A DNA stretch of 24,898 bases, taken from contig CAZYBC010000016.1 of the NCBI GenBank assembly GCA_964645645.1, positions 1-24,898 on the forward strand. The letters run 5' to 3'. This document shows, one piece after another, positions 23,263-24,898 of the stretch (positions are counted from its first letter, which is position 1; each line of letters starts with the position of its first letter). The notes beneath the pieces were generated by a model, which ran no database searches, was not told where the DNA came from, and saw only the letters and a list, made by a program, of their open reading frames with translations. The DNA comes from CAZYBC01 sp964645645. GTDB lineage: Bacteria > Patescibacteriota > Microgenomatia > UBA1400 > PJMF01. The translations under genes were made by a program, and so were the position numbers.

Positions 23263-23670
23263 CTAGAACGTAATTTTTTGTAAATGAAATTCTAAAGCAA
23301 AAACAAGAATTAAACTGATTATTAATCCTTTTTTAGTGCTAAGTAACAAAAAACTCGCTAAAAAAAAGTTAGCCAGAAAAAATAATAAGGCTAATGGTAA
23401 ATAAGCATTGGTAATAATAAAATTCTGAATTTGAGCTGGATAAACATAATGCATTAATAGCCACATTAAGTAGTAAAAAAATAAACTTAAAAATAAAGTC
23501 GGTAAATGGCTTAAATATTTTTTTAATAACGGTGATAAGGTTTTAGTTTGATTGGGAGTTTGATGAGGAAGTGGGTGTGGCCGATTAGAAAAATCATGAG
23601 CAACAACTTTATCTGAGTTAAGATCAACTGTAGATTTGGCTAGTTTTAATCTTGATTTAGCTTTGTTCAT
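23263..23670 (-). CDS. Small membrane protein, unknown
   Basis: The 135-residue protein has a polar, basic N-terminal half (about 1-52, with a Pro/His-rich patch HPLPHQTPNQT) and then three hydrophobic helices (about 55-75, 85-108, 112-128). No cysteines or catalytic motifs. I do not recognise a family. It is divergent from rmuC and shares its promoter region, and lies 58 nt upstream of metG on the same strand, so it may be cotranscribed with metG although metG has its own -10. Confidence 0.6.
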   Translation of the reverse strand: MNKAKSRLKLAKSTVDLNSDKVVAHDFSNRPHPLPHQTPNQTKTLSPLLKKYLSHLPTLFLSLFFYYLMWLLMHYVYPAQIQNFIITNAYLPLALLFFLANFFLASFLLLSTKKGLIISLILVFALEFHLQKITF

Positions 23671-23701
23671 GCTTATTTAGTTTGAATTTATTTGCTAGTT
23701 A

Positions 23702-23709
23702 AGTATACT
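23702..23709. promoter_or_regulatory. Shared palindromic -10 of rmuC and the divergent membrane protein gene
   Basis: AGTATACT reads TATACT on both strands: plus 23704-23709, ending 7 nt before the rmuC ATG, and minus (plus 23702-23707), about 31 nt before the ATG at 23670. Both directions therefore compete for one site. Confidence 0.45.
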
Positions 23710-23716
23710 ATTGATT

Positions 23717-24820
23717 ATGAATTTTATCTTTTTCCTCTTTTTTTTAATGATTGTAACTGGTTTTGTCAGTTTATATTTTTTGTTTAAAAAAATGTTGGCT
23801 CAGCAAAATGATCAACAACAAATGGAAGACATGATTAATAAAGTTTTTGGCATGAGTGCTAATAAAATTGCCACTCAAAGTAAGCAAATTTTAGCTTCCG
23901 AAAAAGAAAATATTAAAACTGATTTGGATAATAAACAAAAAGTTTTTGAAAATCTAGTTAAACAGTTACAAGATGATGTGGCTAAGCGCCAAGTGGAAAT
24001 TAGAGACTTGGAGCAAGATCGGATTAAAAAATTCGGTCAGCTAGCCGAAGCTTTAGAACAGCATCGTGAACAAACTCAAGAACTAAAAGTTTCTACTCAA
24101 CAGCTAGCCGCTGTTTTATCTAATAATCAAGCTCGTGGCGAATGGGGTGAGCGGATTATTGAAGATTTATTAACCGCCAATGGCTTGGTAGAAGGTGTTC
24201 ATTATTTAAAACAAGCTAAGCAAACAACCAATACTTTAAAACCAGATATTACTTTATTATTGCCTAATGATCGTAATGTGCCGGTGGATGTGAAATTTCC
24301 TTACCAAGAAATTCAAAAAATGAGTACTGCTGAAACCAAAACAGCCAAAGAAGGTCATCTTAAACAATTTAGCCAAGATTTAAAAACCAAAATTATAAAA
24401 GTCAGCGAATATATTAATCCTGAACAAGATACTTTAGATTATGCCATTTTATTTGTGCCTAACGAAATGGTTTTTTCTTTTATTAATCAGCGTTTTCCAG
24501 ATTTAGTTGACTTGGCTATTAGTAAACGAGTGTTAATTGTTTCTCCATTTACCTTTTTGATTGTGGCGCGCACGGTTATAGAAAGTTATCGTAATTTTAT
24601 GATTGGTGATAAGCTTAAAGAAGTGGTCAAATACATTGATGAATTTGTAGGAGAATGGAGTAAATTTAAAGACAGTTTTGATAAATTTGGTCGTAGTTTA
24701 AGTACCTTACAAACTGATTATGAAAAGATGACTACCACTCGCGCTAAACAAATGGAACGCAAAATTGAACAAATTGAAAAAGTCCGTCAAGGCACGGTGA
24801 TGCTGGAAGAAAAAAATTAA
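23717..24820 (+). CDS. rmuC: RmuC-family protein (nuclease-like, membrane-anchored)
   Basis: The 367-residue protein has an N-terminal membrane helix (about 2-24), a long coiled coil (about 28-125, rich in Gln, Lys and Glu) and then the RmuC domain, recognisable by RGEWGERIIEDLL, then LLLPNDRNVPVDVKFPY (a PD-(D/E)xK-like core with D-V-K), ILFVPNEMVF and VSPFTFLIVARTV. RmuC limits DNA inversions in E. coli; its biochemical action is not firmly known. The ATG at 23717 is chosen over the TTG at 23711: the membrane helix begins there and TATACT ends 7 nt before it. The 78 nt after the stop contain no gene. Confidence 0.92.
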   Translation: MNFIFFLFFLMIVTGFVSLYFLFKKMLAQQNDQQQMEDMINKVFGMSANKIATQSKQILASEKENIKTDLDNKQKVFENLVKQLQDDVAKRQVEIRDLEQDRIKKFGQLAEALEQHREQTQELKVSTQQLAAVLSNNQARGEWGERIIEDLLTANGLVEGVHYLKQAKQTTNTLKPDITLLLPNDRNVPVDVKFPYQEIQKMSTAETKTAKEGHLKQFSQDLKTKIIKVSEYINPEQDTLDYAILFVPNEMVFSFINQRFPDLVDLAISKRVLIVSPFTFLIVARTVIESYRNFMIGDKLKEVVKYIDEFVGEWSKFKDSFDKFGRSLSTLQTDYEKMTTTRAKQMERKIEQIEKVRQGTVMLEEKN

Positions 24821-24898
24821 AAAGAAAGAGTTAATAGAAAAAATGTGTTGGTTTTTTAGTGATTTTAGTTATTGTTTTTTAGCTAAAAAGTAAGAGAT

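Noticed and set aside
1..24898. Recoding of TGA as glycine or tryptophan, as in some CPR lineages
   Set aside because: Genes are intact with standard stops, Gly uses GGN and Trp uses TGG, and TGA appears as the normal stop of the ATP-grasp gene (followed at once by TAG).

Overview
The window looks like ordinary chromosome from an AT-rich, reduced-genome bacterium, most likely of the Candidate Phyla Radiation (Patescibacteria). The case rests on many small lineage-type hypothetical proteins, a short MetRS with an HIGF-type signature, a WecA/MraY-like transferase with altered motifs, tight gene packing, and promoters whose -10 box lies only 5-7 nt before the start codon. The standard bacterial code fits: TGA is a stop and no gene needs it as a sense codon. 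I cannot name a species. No tRNA, rRNA, CRISPR array, transposase or prophage gene is visible, and no gene-free stretch exceeds about 220 nt.

Layout. At 24-692 (minus) a zinc-ribbon membrane protein precedes a radical SAM gene that is broken or cut off at the window edge. At 740-1021 (plus) lies a small protein made of two similar halves. From 1035 to 6010 (minus) come a DgkA-type lipid kinase, lysine 2,3-aminomutase, an HNH-like nuclease with a possible sliding-clamp-binding tail, and an 847-residue unknown protein with an HxxxDG acyltransferase-like motif. A divergent ATP-grasp ligase gene follows at 6147-6905. Two copies of a long palindromic element lie in this section (2822-2858 and 6068-6106).

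The middle, 6992-11156, is housekeeping: GalU, a 5-formyl-THF cyclo-ligase-like protein, a CoA-binding protein, a MazG-like pyrophosphohydrolase and DnaG primase. mazG and dnaG are divergent and share a perfect palindrome across their promoters. Next, 11166-14309 is a probable redox operon: a CsoR-family repressor with a textbook operator in its own promoter, then thioredoxin, thioredoxin reductase and a glutamate dehydrogenase carrying a four-cysteine insertion. It ends at a clear intrinsic terminator. A Maf-like protein and a small unknown gene follow.

The block 15351-23204 (minus) runs metG, tatD, a processive-type GT2, a GT39, a small membrane protein, a WecA/MraY-like GT4 and a UbiA-type phosphoribosyl-decaprenyl synthase-like enzyme. 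Together these suggest assembly of a lipid-linked surface glycan. A small membrane protein gene and rmuC, divergently transcribed, close the window.

The most interesting points are the CsoR-family protein that has the two cysteines but not the histidine of copper sensors, next to the thioredoxin system; the cysteine-rich insertion in the downstream glutamate dehydrogenase; the lysine aminomutase / HxxxDG protein / ATP-grasp neighbourhood; the clamp-motif nuclease; and the paired palindromic elements. Functional links between neighbours are inference.
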